From an uncultured Tissierellia bacterium (GTDB taxonomy: Bacteria > Bacillota > Clostridia > Tissierellales > Peptoniphilaceae), in the NCBI GenBank assembly GCA_902489145.1, contig CABTYV010000008.1, forward strand, positions 1 to 38,352: a stretch of 38,352 bases of DNA, given 5' to 3'. Positions within the stretch are counted from its first letter, which is position 1. Every line of letters begins with the position of its first letter. The notes under the pieces are model-generated. The model was given only the letters and a program-made list of their open reading frames with translations, was not told where the DNA came from and made no database searches. The position numbers and the translations under genes were made by a program. This document shows, one piece after another, positions 1 to 8,319 of this stretch.

Positions 1-234
1 ATAGATCAGGCCAATTCCGATCCAGCCGAGGCCGCAAAGAAAGTCGAAGCCTTGGGGATATTAAAAAGGCCGATCGCTGAGCGAGCGATCCCTTATGCGA
101 GCTTAGTTTGTCTGACGGACGAAACGATGAAGGAAGGACTCTCTGGGTTTTTAAGGCTGCTCTATGAAAAAAATCCCAAATTTATTGGAGGCGCTTTGCC
201 GGGTCCCGATTTTTATTATCAGTCTGAAAAGTAA
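1..234 (+). CDS. ABC substrate-binding protein, C-terminal fragment (NitT/TauT type)
   Basis: The open frame enters from the left edge in frame 1 and stops at 232-234, so only the last 77 residues are present; the TTG at 52 is internal to this frame and not a real start. The tail contains NPKFIGGALPGPDFYY, which resembles the conserved C-terminal end of NMT1/THI5-like and NitT/TauT periplasmic-binding proteins (NP..IGG.LP...FY). The next gene encodes the matching permease and ATPase, which supports the call. In Gram-positive bacteria such a protein would be a membrane-anchored lipoprotein that captures a small solute. The solute cannot be told from this fragment; sulfonates, nitrate-like anions, pyrimidine precursors and others are all handled by this family. 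Confidence 0.7.
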   Translation: MDQANSDPAEAAKKVEALGILKRPIAERAIPYASLVCLTDETMKEGLSGFLRLLYEKNPKFIGGALPGPDFYYQSEK

Positions 235-296
235 AGATCGATACAGTCACGCATCAAAAAATTGCGAGCTTCAGTCTGAAGGACAGGGGAGGTGCC

Positions 297-1760
297 ATGA
301 AGAAAGGAAAAATATCCAGCCTGTTGATTCTTTTTTTCTACCTCCTCCTCTGGGCCCTTCTTGCAGGGCTGGGCAGGTCATCCCCCTTTTTTCCGGGTCC
401 CCACCAGGTGGTGGCACAGCTGGGACGCATGGCATTTGATTCCGCCTTTTACGGGCGTCTTTTTTTGAGCTGGGCGCGGGTGCTCATCGGTTTTTCCGTG
501 GCCTTTTTCGGCGGGGGCTTATTGGCCTACGGCCTGAAGCGTCGGCCTGGCCTGGCCTGTCTGATTCGGCCACTGATTGAGGGCATGAAGGCCGTGCCCA
601 TCGCCGTCTTTACGCTCTTTTTTCTGTTTTTCTTCTCACCGGGCGGGCTCGCTTTTCTCATTCCGCTTTTGGTGAGCTTCCCCCTCAGTTATCAAAACAT
701 GGAGACCGGCCTCCAATCCATTGATCCCAAAATGGAAGAAATGGCCACTGTTTTTCAGCTTCCGAAGAAGGACTATCATCGGGCCATTATTTTACCGGCG
801 CTTGCACCCTACCTGGCGCTTTCTCTCTCAGTCGGCCTGGGTATGGCCTGGCGGGCCAGCATAGCTGCAGAAATTATTGCCCTGGTCGCCCAAGGCATTG
901 GGGCAGCCCTGCTGGAAGCCAAGCTCTACCTGGATATGGCCAGCCTCTTTGCCTGGACGCTTGTGATTTTATTGGTCTCAGCTGTGAGCCAAAGGCTTGC
1001 CCTGGCTCTGTTTAAGGGGTATCTCAAAAGAAGCGCCCATCCCCGCACTCCTGTTCAAGAAAAGGAGCAGGACCGGGTATTTTCACATGCAGAAAGATTG
1101 GTTCGTTTGGACCAGGTGGGACAGAGCTTTCAAGGAAAAGTGCTTTTCTCGGCTTGGTCGCTCGAGCTCCAGCGGGGCAAGACCTACCTGATTTTGGGCC
1201 CTTCGGGGTCAGGAAAATCCACTTTGGTTCGCCTCTTAATGGGGCTCGCCCCTGTACAGGAGGGGACTCGCATTGCCCATCATGATTTGCGCTTTGCGCC
1301 TGCCTTCCAGGAAAATCGCCTAATCGAAAGCTGGACCGTAGCGGAAAATCTGCTGCTGATTGCCCCGGACCGGGCCGGGGACCTGGAAGAGGCCCTCAGC
1401 GCAGTCGGCCTTGCGGGGATGGCAGACCGGCGGGTGGAGGAGCTCTCTGGCGGCATGAAAAGAAGAGTCGCCGTCATACGAGCAGGCCTCGCCCGGGGCC
1501 ATATCCTTCTCCTGGATGAGCCATTTAGTGCCCTGGATCCCAGGTCGGCACAATTGACCTGGCAGTGGATTCAAGAGAAGGCCATGCCTCATTTCGAGTC
1601 CACCCTGCTTTTGCTGCACCGGGAAGAGGACTTGCCGATGATTCGGAAGGGCCAGCGGGCGGACTTGTACGTCAAGGAGTGGGGAGAGCGTGGGAAAGCA
1701 GATCGGGAGCCAAGCTCGGCCCCGGATTGGATAGGAAGGAAGAAAAATGAGTCAGAATAA
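297..1760 (+). CDS. Fused ABC importer: permease domain plus ATP-binding domain
   Basis: One 487-residue chain carries both halves of an SsuC/TauC-type importer. Residues 8-240 are a BPD-type permease with about six hydrophobic segments and an EAA-like loop near residues 146-170 (EEMATVFQLPKKDY...LP). A linker of about 25 residues follows. Residues 265-455 are an ABC ATPase: Walker A GPSGSGKST at 301-309, Q-loop Gln338, signature LSGGM at 383-387, Walker B ILLLDE at 403-408 and H-loop His441. In this family the two parts are normally separate genes. The start ATG follows GGGGAGGTG. The gene lies 62 nt after the binding-protein gene and its end overlaps the next start by 14 nt. The substrate is unknown. 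The domain calls are secure; the single-chain arrangement rests on an uninterrupted frame. Confidence 0.88.
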   Translation: MKKGKISSLLILFFYLLLWALLAGLGRSSPFFPGPHQVVAQLGRMAFDSAFYGRLFLSWARVLIGFSVAFFGGGLLAYGLKRRPGLACLIRPLIEGMKAVPIAVFTLFFLFFFSPGGLAFLIPLLVSFPLSYQNMETGLQSIDPKMEEMATVFQLPKKDYHRAIILPALAPYLALSLSVGLGMAWRASIAAEIIALVAQGIGAALLEAKLYLDMASLFAWTLVILLVSAVSQRLALALFKGYLKRSAHPRTPVQEKEQDRVFSHAERLVRLDQVGQSFQGKVLFSAWSLELQRGKTYLILGPSGSGKSTLVRLLMGLAPVQEGTRIAHHDLRFAPAFQENRLIESWTVAENLLLIAPDRAGDLEEALSAVGLAGMADRRVEELSGGMKRRVAVIRAGLARGHILLLDEPFSALDPRSAQLTWQWIQEKAMPHFESTLLLLHREEDLPMIRKGQRADLYVKEWGERGKADREPSSAPDWIGRKKNESE

Positions 1761-3555
1761 GAAAAGCTCCAACTGGGCCCTGATCAAGCTTTTGCAGCCC
1801 TATTATAGGAAAAATCGCCGTCTTTTGATCACCGATCTTTTTTGTGCATCGCTTACGACCCTCTGCGATCTGGCCCTGCCGGTCATCCTCTCGCGGATCA
1901 CTGATACCGCGGCCAATAACCCGGTCGCTCTGACCTTGACCTTTATTGGCAGGATGTCGCTGATTTATATTGTCCTTCGCCTGGTCGAGATTTCAGCCCG
2001 TTATTTTATGCAAGGGACCGGCCACATCATGGGGGCCCTGATCGAAATGGATATGCGCTCCGATATGTACCGGCACCTGCAAACCATGCCCCATGCCTAT
2101 TTTTCAACCCATAAGACGGGCCACATCATGTCCAACCTCACCAACGATCTATTTGATGTGACTGAATTTTCACACCATTGCCCGGAGGAGTATTTTATCG
2201 GGGCGATTAAGCTGGTCATTTCCTTCTTGATCCTGCTAAAGGTCAATGTCCCGCTCACCCTGGTGCTCTTTATCCTGGTGCCCCTCTATTTCTATGTCTC
2301 CACGAAGTTTCGTCACCGCCTGCGTCAAGCGCAGCTTCGCCAACGAAAAAAAATTGGAGACATCAACGCCTCAATCGAGGATTCCTTCCTGGGAATCGCT
2401 GTCGTCAAATCCTTCTCCAATGAGGACGTGGAAGAAGAAAAATTTGAACGCGATAATTCAGCCTTTCTTGCCATTAAAAAAGAGTTTTATTATGCCATGG
2501 CGGCTTTTCATTCCGTCTCTCGCATTTTCGACGGGCTCATGATGGCGACGGTCATCGTGCTGGGCGGCCTGTTTTTGGTCTATCGCAAAATCACCCCTGG
2601 TGAATTTGTCGCTTTTATCCTCTACACCCAGACCCTTCTGGTGACCCTGGCCCGGATCATTGAGTTTACCGAACAGTTCGAGCGTGGCATGTCGGGTCTG
2701 GAGCGTTTTGAGGGCGTCATGTCGACCAAGTCCAACCTGGTGGAGAAAGCGGATGCAAAACCCCTGGGCAAGGCGAGGGGCCAAATCGCCTTTGACCGGG
2801 CCTCCTTCCATTATCCAGGCAAGGAGGAGCTGGTCTTGGATGGGATCGATCTGACCATCGAAGCCGGAGACTCCCTGGCCATCGTGGGCCCCTCTGGGGG
2901 TGGAAAAACGACCCTCACCAATCTCATCCCTCGTTTCTACGATGTCACCTCCGGGCGAGTATTGATCGATGGACAAGATGTGCGCGATTTAACCCTTGCC
3001 AGCCTCCGGGACAATATCGGCACCGTCCAGCAGGACGTGTACCTGTTTTCGGATACGGTGGGTGCCAATATCGAATATGGCAAGCCCGGCGCCTCTTATG
3101 AGGAGATTGTTCGCGCGGCCAAGCTGGCCGGGGCCTATGATTTCATTATGGACCTGCCGCAGGGCTTTGATACCTATGTAGGGGAGCGGGGGGTGATGCT
3201 CAGCGGCGGACAAAAGCAGCGAATTTCCATTGCCCGCGTGTTTTTGAAAAACCCGCCCATTCTTATTTTGGATGAGGCGACTTCTGCTTTGGATAATACC
3301 AGTGAGCGGCTGATCCAGGATTCCCTGGAGCGCCTGTCCGCCAACCGGACGACGATCGTCATTGCCCACCGCCTCTCCACCATCCGAAACGCAGCCCATA
3401 TTATTGTGCTTTCGGAGGGAAAAATTCAGGAGGCTGGCTCACACAGGAGCCTAATGGACCAGCACGGGCTATACTGGGCGCTCTATCAGGGATCCTTGGA
3501 TCAGGGCAAGGAGACGATTGTGGAAGAAGAGGAAGAGGAGAGGGAAGTCCAATGA
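1747..3555 (+). CDS. ABC half-exporter (MsbA/LmrA/BmrA-like), permease-ATPase
   Basis: This 602-residue protein has an N-terminal six-helix exporter domain (about residues 25-310) and a C-terminal ATPase. Walker A is GPSGGGKTT at 381-389, the Q-loop is at Gln429, the signature LSGGQKQR begins at 485, and Walker B ILILDEATSALD begins at 505. Length and order are those of a homodimeric type IV ABC exporter of lipids, drugs or peptides; the substrate cannot be read from sequence. The C-terminus is strongly acidic (a run of Glu), which is not part of the fold. The start overlaps the importer gene by 14 nt and the stop overlaps aroB, so translation is probably coupled. It is an exporter type, so it is unlikely to be part of the upstream importer itself. 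Confidence 0.88.
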   Translation: MSQNKKSSNWALIKLLQPYYRKNRRLLITDLFCASLTTLCDLALPVILSRITDTAANNPVALTLTFIGRMSLIYIVLRLVEISARYFMQGTGHIMGALIEMDMRSDMYRHLQTMPHAYFSTHKTGHIMSNLTNDLFDVTEFSHHCPEEYFIGAIKLVISFLILLKVNVPLTLVLFILVPLYFYVSTKFRHRLRQAQLRQRKKIGDINASIEDSFLGIAVVKSFSNEDVEEEKFERDNSAFLAIKKEFYYAMAAFHSVSRIFDGLMMATVIVLGGLFLVYRKITPGEFVAFILYTQTLLVTLARIIEFTEQFERGMSGLERFEGVMSTKSNLVEKADAKPLGKARGQIAFDRASFHYPGKEELVLDGIDLTIEAGDSLAIVGPSGGGKTTLTNLIPRFYDVTSGRVLIDGQDVRDLTLASLRDNIGTVQQDVYLFSDTVGANIEYGKPGASYEEIVRAAKLAGAYDFIMDLPQGFDTYVGERGVMLSGGQKQRISIARVFLKNPPILILDEATSALDNTSERLIQDSLERLSANRTTIVIAHRLSTIRNAAHIIVLSEGKIQEAGSHRSLMDQHGLYWALYQGSLDQGKETIVEEEEEEREVQ

Positions 3556-4568
3556 TGCTCTCTGTGAAAAGCCACTCCGGCACTTATCCGGTTTACTTCT
3601 ACCGAGGCGCCTTGGGCAATTTATCGGACCTCCTCCGCCTCCACCGCAAGGTCCTTTTGGTGAGCGATCGAGGCATCCCAAAAGCCTATGTGGATCAGGT
3701 GGCCGCTGCGATCGAAAGCCCTCATCTGATCCTTTTGGAAGCAGGGGAAGCGGCCAAATCGATGGACAACTACCAGGCACTGCTCACCTACCTGGTGGAG
3801 CACGCCTTCACCCGCAAGGATGCCATATTGGCGCTGGGCGGCGGAGTGGTGGGGGATCTGGCCGGCTTTTTGGCGGCGACCTATCTTCAAGGCGTTGATT
3901 TTTACTATCTGCCGACCAGCCTTCTGGCCCAGGTGGACGGGGCGATTGGCGGCAAGACCGCCCTCCATTTTCAGGGGCAGGCCAATATTTTGGGCACCTA
4001 TACGGCCCCCAAGGCGGTGGTGATTGACCCGGAGCTTCTGTCTACCCTCTCCAATCGTCAGCGGGCCTCCGGGATGGCGGAGATCATCAAGACCGCACTG
4101 GTCCTTAAGCCTGGCCTTTACAATTACCTCTGCACTCGTCCGCCCTATGAGGGGCTGGAGTCTGTGATGGAAAGCTGCATCCGTTCCAAGATCCGCGTGG
4201 TCGAAGAGGATGAAGCGGGCAAGGGGGTCAGGCGGATTTTACAATTCGGTCATACGCTGGGTCACGCCATCGAAGCCCAGTCGGATCTCCTGCACGGGGA
4301 AGCCCTGGCCATTGGCATGACCTATTTTACGACCAAACCGGTGCTTCGCACCCTCTTTCCCCTGTTGGAAAAATACCAGCTCCCCGCCTTTAGCAAAATC
4401 CGGACGGCGCTTTTATATGACAGCATTCGCCATGATCTTCGATCGGATGGAAACGGGCTTCACGCCGTTTTCCTTGAGAAACCGGGTAAAGCCCGCATCC
4501 TTCGGCTCTCCTTTGAGGAGATCAAAGAAGTGATTCAAAAACGTCAAGTGCCGGCTCATCTCCTGTAA
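3552..4568 (+). CDS. aroB: 3-dehydroquinate synthase
   Basis: AroB converts DAHP to 3-dehydroquinate, the second step of the shikimate pathway, using NAD and a divalent metal in the cytosol. The 338-residue product has the family core GGGVVGDLAGF at 97-107, PTSLLAQVD and GGKTALHF at about 121-140. The expected metal ligands are Glu177 in GMAEIIK, His234 in FGHTLGHAIE and His248 in LHGEALAIGM. It is slightly shorter than typical AroB (about 350-360). FGHT is preceded by Gln, where Asn is usual. The gene starts inside the stop of the ABC exporter (ATGA overlap). No other shikimate gene is in the window, so its place at the end of a transporter operon is odd. A sugar-cyclase relative (deoxy-inosose synthase type) is possible but less likely. 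Confidence 0.85.
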   Translation: MMLSVKSHSGTYPVYFYRGALGNLSDLLRLHRKVLLVSDRGIPKAYVDQVAAAIESPHLILLEAGEAAKSMDNYQALLTYLVEHAFTRKDAILALGGGVVGDLAGFLAATYLQGVDFYYLPTSLLAQVDGAIGGKTALHFQGQANILGTYTAPKAVVIDPELLSTLSNRQRASGMAEIIKTALVLKPGLYNYLCTRPPYEGLESVMESCIRSKIRVVEEDEAGKGVRRILQFGHTLGHAIEAQSDLLHGEALAIGMTYFTTKPVLRTLFPLLEKYQLPAFSKIRTALLYDSIRHDLRSDGNGLHAVFLEKPGKARILRLSFEEIKEVIQKRQVPAHLL

Positions 4569-4586
4569 GGGTCGGCTTTTCTTTTT
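4550..4586 (+). terminator. Probable rho-independent terminator after aroB
   Basis: A hairpin pairs GCCGGCT (4550-4556) with GGTCGGC (4570-4576), two of the pairs being wobble pairs, and is followed by TTTTCTTTTT (4577-4586). It includes the aroB stop and ends at the last codon of the convergent ppk gene. The loop is 13 nt, so strength is moderate. Confidence 0.5.
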
Positions 4587-6807
4587 AGCGTCCTCTTCTG
4601 AAAAAAGCAAGGATGCGGGCCCAGAGCCCCTGCTTATGATCGTTTTGAGACGCTTGCACCGCGCTGGGCAGGACCTCCGCTGCCTCTCTCATAAAGGCAT
4701 TCTGGGCCAGGAAGGGGCTCTTCCCATCCTCAATCGGATGGAGGGCCCCATCCGAACCAAAGCGCCGCCCCTTATAGTTGTCCCGGAATTGGGCATCCAT
4801 AAAATGCAGGATGAAGCGCTGCACTTCTGGATCTAATACGGGGCAAAGGATCTCCACCCGGTGGTCCATATTGCGGGTCATCATATCGGCTGAACCGATG
4901 TAGATCTTGGGCTGGTCCTTGCCGAAAATGTAGACGCGGGCGTGCTCCAGGAAGCGACCGACGATGGAATGCGCTTCAATATTTTCGGTCTTTCCCTCAA
5001 TCCCCGGCAGGATGCAGCAGATTCCTCGAACGATGAGGCGGACCTGACAGCCGGCCGACGAAACCGCCGCCATTTGGTCTATGAGGTCTCGGTCGGTCAG
5101 CGAGTTCATTTTAAAGAAACAAAAGCCTTCTGCCCCTTTCTTGGCCTCTTCTTCCATGAGCGCCAGTAAGGTTGGCTTGGCGGTGGAAGGGGACTGGAGG
5201 AGGTGGTCATAGGAACCGGACAGGTTGCCCAGCTGGAGGTTGCGGAAAAAGGCATTGGCCTCCCGTCCAATATCCGGGTGGGCGGTCATCAAAGAGAGGT
5301 CGGAGTAGCCGTTGGCCGTGGCCTCGTTGTAGTTTCCGGTCCCGATCTGGGTGAGGAAGGTCCAGGTTTGATCGCTGCGGAGGGTTAAAAGCGTGACCTT
5401 GGAGTGGACCTTATAGCCGCCCATCCCGTAGATCACATCGCATCCAGCATCAATCAGCTCTTTGGAATAGTCCAGGTTGGACTGTTCATCAAAACGAGCC
5501 CGCAGCTCCATCAAAACCAGGACTTCCTTGCCCTCTTCTGCGGCCCGGCAGAGGGAATCCACCAGGCGCGAGTTTTCCGCCAGCCGGTAGATGGTGATTT
5601 TAATGGAGACCACTCGATCATCGTGGGCGGCCTGGTCCATCAGGCGGAGATAGGAATCCATGGAATCGTAGGGATAGGAGAAGATCCAATCTCGCTCCTG
5701 GACCCTTTGAATCAAATCCCCCCGGAAGCCCATTTTTTCGCCCAGACGAGGGGCATAGCGGTTGTAGGTATGCTGGAGCAAAAAGTCCTTGTCCAGATAT
5801 TCCTTCAGCTCGCTGACATACTCCATCGAGAGCGGGGCGTCTGATTGGATGATCTGTCCTGGCTTGAGCATCAGCTCCTCGCAAAGAAAGTCGGAGAAGG
5901 CTTCTTTATCCTTTTCATTGACCTCCACCCGAACGGCCTGGAGACGATTCCGCTTCTTGAGCACTTTTTCTGTCAAATGACGGTAATCCTCTTCCTCCAG
6001 GCTGACCTCGTCATCTGCGGAAAGATCGGCATTTCGCGTGACGCGGATGATGGTCTTCTGTAAAATAGTGAATTTGGGATAGCAGGCATCCACATGGGCG
6101 AAGAGGATCTTGGAGGTCCGGATAAAGGGAGAGCCGGTATCAGAGGGAAGCCTCAGAATTTTTGGTAAAAAATTGGGGATGGGCACAATCCCATAAGAAA
6201 GCTTCCCTTTTTTTTCCAATTTTAGAATGACATATTCAGACTTATTCTCCAGAAAGGGCAGGGGGCGGTGCAGCGAGATGGTTTGCGGGGAAAGGATGGG
6301 GAAAATATAATCCTGAAAATAGCGGAGCACTGCCTTTTGTTGGACCTTGGAGAGCGCGTCATAGGTGAGGTTGTAAACGCCGTAGGCCTCGAAGGCCTCA
6401 TCGACATGTTCAAAAATCTGATCTTTTAAAGCATACAGCTCCTGCATCCTCGCAAATACGGCGTCCAGCTGCTCCTGGGGGGTCATGCCCGACTTATTAT
6501 CCCGGCTCTTAGGATCGAAGAGGGCTAAATCCGTTAGCCGACCGACCCGGACCATGCAAAATTCATCCAAATTAGTCGAAAAGATCTTGATAAAATTGAG
6601 CTTTTCAAACAAGGGAACGCGTTCATCGAGGGCTTCCTCCATGACGCGCTGGTTAAAGTTTAGCCAGGAGAGTTCCCGGTTTTGTGTAAAAGAATAATCC
6701 TTGTGAGATGGACCTTGTTTCTCCTCTTCCAATTGCTCTTCTTCCAATTTTTCTGCTTCCTTTTCGATTTCGTCCAATCTCTCTTCTTCCATTCTGGCTT
6801 CTTCCAT
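4585..6807 (-). CDS. ppk1: Polyphosphate kinase 1
   Basis: PPK1 reversibly polymerises the ATP gamma-phosphate into inorganic polyphosphate. The N-domain opens with NRELSWLNFNQRV and continues through NLDEFCMVRVGRL. The two catalytic-domain histidines are visible: the phosphorylated His468 in YKVHSK and His649 in MDHRVE. I chose the ATG at 6807 because AAGGAGG lies 6 nt upstream; a longer frame to 6855 would run into the upstream gene. The product is 740 residues, slightly longer than usual because of a very acidic, probably coiled-coil extension of about 35 residues rich in Glu. It lies 1 nt after ppx, so the two genes form a synthesis/degradation pair on one transcript. Confidence 0.95.
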   Translation of the reverse strand: MEEARMEEERLDEIEKEAEKLEEEQLEEEKQGPSHKDYSFTQNRELSWLNFNQRVMEEALDERVPLFEKLNFIKIFSTNLDEFCMVRVGRLTDLALFDPKSRDNKSGMTPQEQLDAVFARMQELYALKDQIFEHVDEAFEAYGVYNLTYDALSKVQQKAVLRYFQDYIFPILSPQTISLHRPLPFLENKSEYVILKLEKKGKLSYGIVPIPNFLPKILRLPSDTGSPFIRTSKILFAHVDACYPKFTILQKTIIRVTRNADLSADDEVSLEEEDYRHLTEKVLKKRNRLQAVRVEVNEKDKEAFSDFLCEELMLKPGQIIQSDAPLSMEYVSELKEYLDKDFLLQHTYNRYAPRLGEKMGFRGDLIQRVQERDWIFSYPYDSMDSYLRLMDQAAHDDRVVSIKITIYRLAENSRLVDSLCRAAEEGKEVLVLMELRARFDEQSNLDYSKELIDAGCDVIYGMGGYKVHSKVTLLTLRSDQTWTFLTQIGTGNYNEATANGYSDLSLMTAHPDIGREANAFFRNLQLGNLSGSYDHLLQSPSTAKPTLLALMEEEAKKGAEGFCFFKMNSLTDRDLIDQMAAVSSAGCQVRLIVRGICCILPGIEGKTENIEAHSIVGRFLEHARVYIFGKDQPKIYIGSADMMTRNMDHRVEILCPVLDPEVQRFILHFMDAQFRDNYKGRRFGSDGALHPIEDGKSPFLAQNAFMREAAEVLPSAVQASQNDHKQGLWARILAFFRRGR

Positions 6808-6808
6808 A

Positions 6809-7723
6809 TCAGGCCTCCTTCTGCTTATTATAAAGGTATCCTTCCCGCACCCCATTGCGCGAAATGATCAGGTTGGAGCAGGCCAGTGCCTTCATCACTT
6901 CCTGGAGGATGATCATGCCAGGAAGCTGGGTATGGAGACGCTCAGGAGTGACCTTAAAAACGGTTTTTAGACTTTCAATATCCTGCGTCAGATAACGCAG
7001 GGAAAGATCTTCGATCTCTGCCAGGCTCACTTCACTATTGGTAGCCTTGTGGTTCAGCTCTTGGGTCAGGTTGCCGACAGCTCGGATGGTGCCACCCACT
7101 CCGTAGGCTCGGCGCTGATCGCTATGGGGGAGGGGGGATTGGCTCAAAAGCTCCACCACATAAGACTTGATCATCCGGTATTCATCGACGCTGGGGATGA
7201 TGTGGCGGACAAAGGAACGGTGGAGGGAGAGGGAGCCTTCAGGAATCGAGAGCGTCGAGACATAGGCCCCCTTTTGAACCAGGGTCAGCTCGGTGGATCC
7301 ACCGCCGATATCGATGACGTAGCCTGCATCGATCGGCCCCAAATCGAGCGTTAAACCGGTGTAGGAGCAAAGCCCTTCCTTTTCGCCGGAGATCACCTCG
7401 ATGGACAATCCTGTTTCCGCCTCCAAAATTTTGACGACCTCCGCCTCATTTTTTGCATTTCGAATGGCCGCAGTAGCGAAGGCATAGGTTTGGTCGATCT
7501 CCAGATCTTCGATGATGCGGGCTATTTTATTTAGGATTTTGACCGTTTTTTGAATGCCTGCATCGGTCAATTTCCCGTCAATGATGTAGGCACTCAATCC
7601 GGCAAAGGTCTTCTTGGAAATAACGGTTTTATAATTATCGTTATTTTTCTTAGGCCGATAGATATTGAGTCGAATGGTATTTGATCCGATATCGATGACG
7701 CCGGTAAGATAGTCCTTGGACAT
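6809..7723 (-). CDS. ppx: Exopolyphosphatase / guanosine pentaphosphatase family (Ppx/GppA)
   Basis: This 304-residue enzyme belongs to the ASKHA phosphatase fold. It shows the first phosphate loop DIGSNTIRLNIY near residue 11, the second loop VIDIGGGSTEL near residue 137, and IPEGSLSLHRSF after it. Such short Ppx/GppA proteins remove terminal phosphate from polyphosphate or convert pppGpp to ppGpp; sequence alone does not separate the two. The neighbour ppk1 favours polyphosphate turnover. The start ATG at 7723 is preceded by GCAGGAGGCAAT, a strong binding site. A TATATAAT stretch about 45 nt upstream may be its own promoter. It lacks the C-terminal HD-like domain of the roughly 500-residue E. 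coli Ppx. Confidence 0.9.
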   Translation of the reverse strand: MSKDYLTGVIDIGSNTIRLNIYRPKKNNDNYKTVISKKTFAGLSAYIIDGKLTDAGIQKTVKILNKIARIIEDLEIDQTYAFATAAIRNAKNEAEVVKILEAETGLSIEVISGEKEGLCSYTGLTLDLGPIDAGYVIDIGGGSTELTLVQKGAYVSTLSIPEGSLSLHRSFVRHIIPSVDEYRMIKSYVVELLSQSPLPHSDQRRAYGVGGTIRAVGNLTQELNHKATNSEVSLAEIEDLSLRYLTQDIESLKTVFKVTPERLHTQLPGMIILQEVMKALACSNLIISRNGVREGYLYNKQKEA

Positions 7724-7764
7724 ATTGCCTCCTGCTTGCGATATGAGTTTCCCCTTTACGACCT

Positions 7765-7795
7765 ATTATATAAAACTTCTTATAGTTCTTGGTAA
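7765..7795 (-). promoter_or_regulatory. Possible promoter of ppx-ppk1
   Basis: On the minus strand a TTTACC hexamer is followed, after 18 nt, by TATATAAT (plus-strand 7765-7772), about 40 nt before the ppx start. The -35 match is only moderate. It would give ppx-ppk1 a transcript separate from the RNA ending at 7832. Confidence 0.35.
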
Positions 7796-7821
7796 ATCCT
7801 ATGTAAAGTTCCTGGTAGGGG

Positions 7822-7858
7822 ACAAAGAAAACAGGCTACATCGCTGGGATGTAGCCTG
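7822..7858 (-). terminator. Strong rho-independent terminator (minus strand)
   Basis: An 11-bp perfect stem (CAGGCTACATC at 7832-7842 with GATGTAGCCTG at 7848-7858) has a 5-nt loop. On the minus strand it is followed by TTTTCTTTGT. The T-run is only on the minus side, which fixes the direction. It ends the candidate RNA about 100 nt before ppx. Confidence 0.8.
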
Positions 7859-8216
7859 AGCTTCTGTTATGAAGGGTGGTGTCTGGCTTGCATTTACTAC
7901 CGAGTAACCGCACACCCGATTGTCTGTTTTCCAATTCACGACTTTGTCATCGATCAACCTGATCTTAGGGCTCGGTGTCGGCCTACCGACATCCGATTAA
8001 AATAGAACTAGAGTCGCTTCATGATCCTTCCACAGGGCACCTGGCCCGATGGTGAGTCGCCATTTTTATACCTGGGTAGATTAAAGTATCTCATGTTTCC
8101 CTCCAATCTCTCCTTGGTTTTTCCAGGGAAATCCAAACTCCCTTTCTGTGGCATTGATAAAGAAATGGCTAAACGTCTGTCTTCGAAGACTTCTTTGGTA
8201 TCCAGTTCCTTTATCT
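7822..8216 (-). ncRNA. Candidate structured noncoding RNA, about 395 nt, family not recognised
   Basis: No convincing reading frame exists here, yet the minus strand carries a complete transcription unit: a near-consensus promoter at 8223-8251 and a strong terminator at 7832-7858. Paired elements in between include GATAAAG/CTTTATC (8209-8215 with 8156-8162), which would form directly at the predicted 5' end. It encloses GTCT-TCGA-AGAC (8179-8190). Others are TGTCGG/CCGACA (7976-7991), GATCA/TGATC (7952-7964), TTACT/AGTAA (7894-7907) and an enclosing GGTGT/ACACC (7878-7882 with 7912-7916). I see no RNase P, tmRNA, SRP or 6S signature. Either it is an independent small RNA or it is a long regulatory leader of ppx-ppk1 ending in an attenuator. 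Promoter and terminator are seen; function is unknown. Confidence 0.6.
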
Positions 8217-8222
8217 GGCTAT

Positions 8223-8251
8223 AGCATACTCCACTTTTTACACCTTGTCAA
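8223..8251 (-). promoter_or_regulatory. Sigma-A type promoter of the candidate ncRNA
   Basis: Reading the minus strand, a perfect TTGACA (plus 8246-8251) is separated by exactly 17 nt from TATGCT (plus 8223-8228). Transcription would start near 8216. This is the best match to consensus in the window and it does not point at any protein gene close by. Confidence 0.75.
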
Positions 8252-8319
8252 GTCTTTATTGAAAAAAATCGATAAAATCTCAGACGATTTCGTTTTCCTG
8301 ACAAATTTCTCTTAAATGA

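Noticed and set aside
6808..6855. Longer start for ppk1 at 6855
   Set aside because: The extra residues are read from inside the ppx end, while the ATG at 6807 has an ideal AAGGAGG site.
7871..7890. AGGGTGGT on the plus strand, resembling the T-box core AGGGTGGNACCGCG
   Set aside because: The ACCGCG part is absent, and no amino-acid or tRNA-synthetase gene follows on that strand.
7822..8216. Assignment of the candidate RNA to RNase P, tmRNA, SRP RNA or 6S RNA
   Set aside because: The RNase P core GAGGAAAGTCC, the tmRNA ends and tag frame, and the SRP GGAAGCAGCA loop are not present; a GGTGCCCTGT match to Bacillus SRP RNA is isolated; 6S is about half this length.
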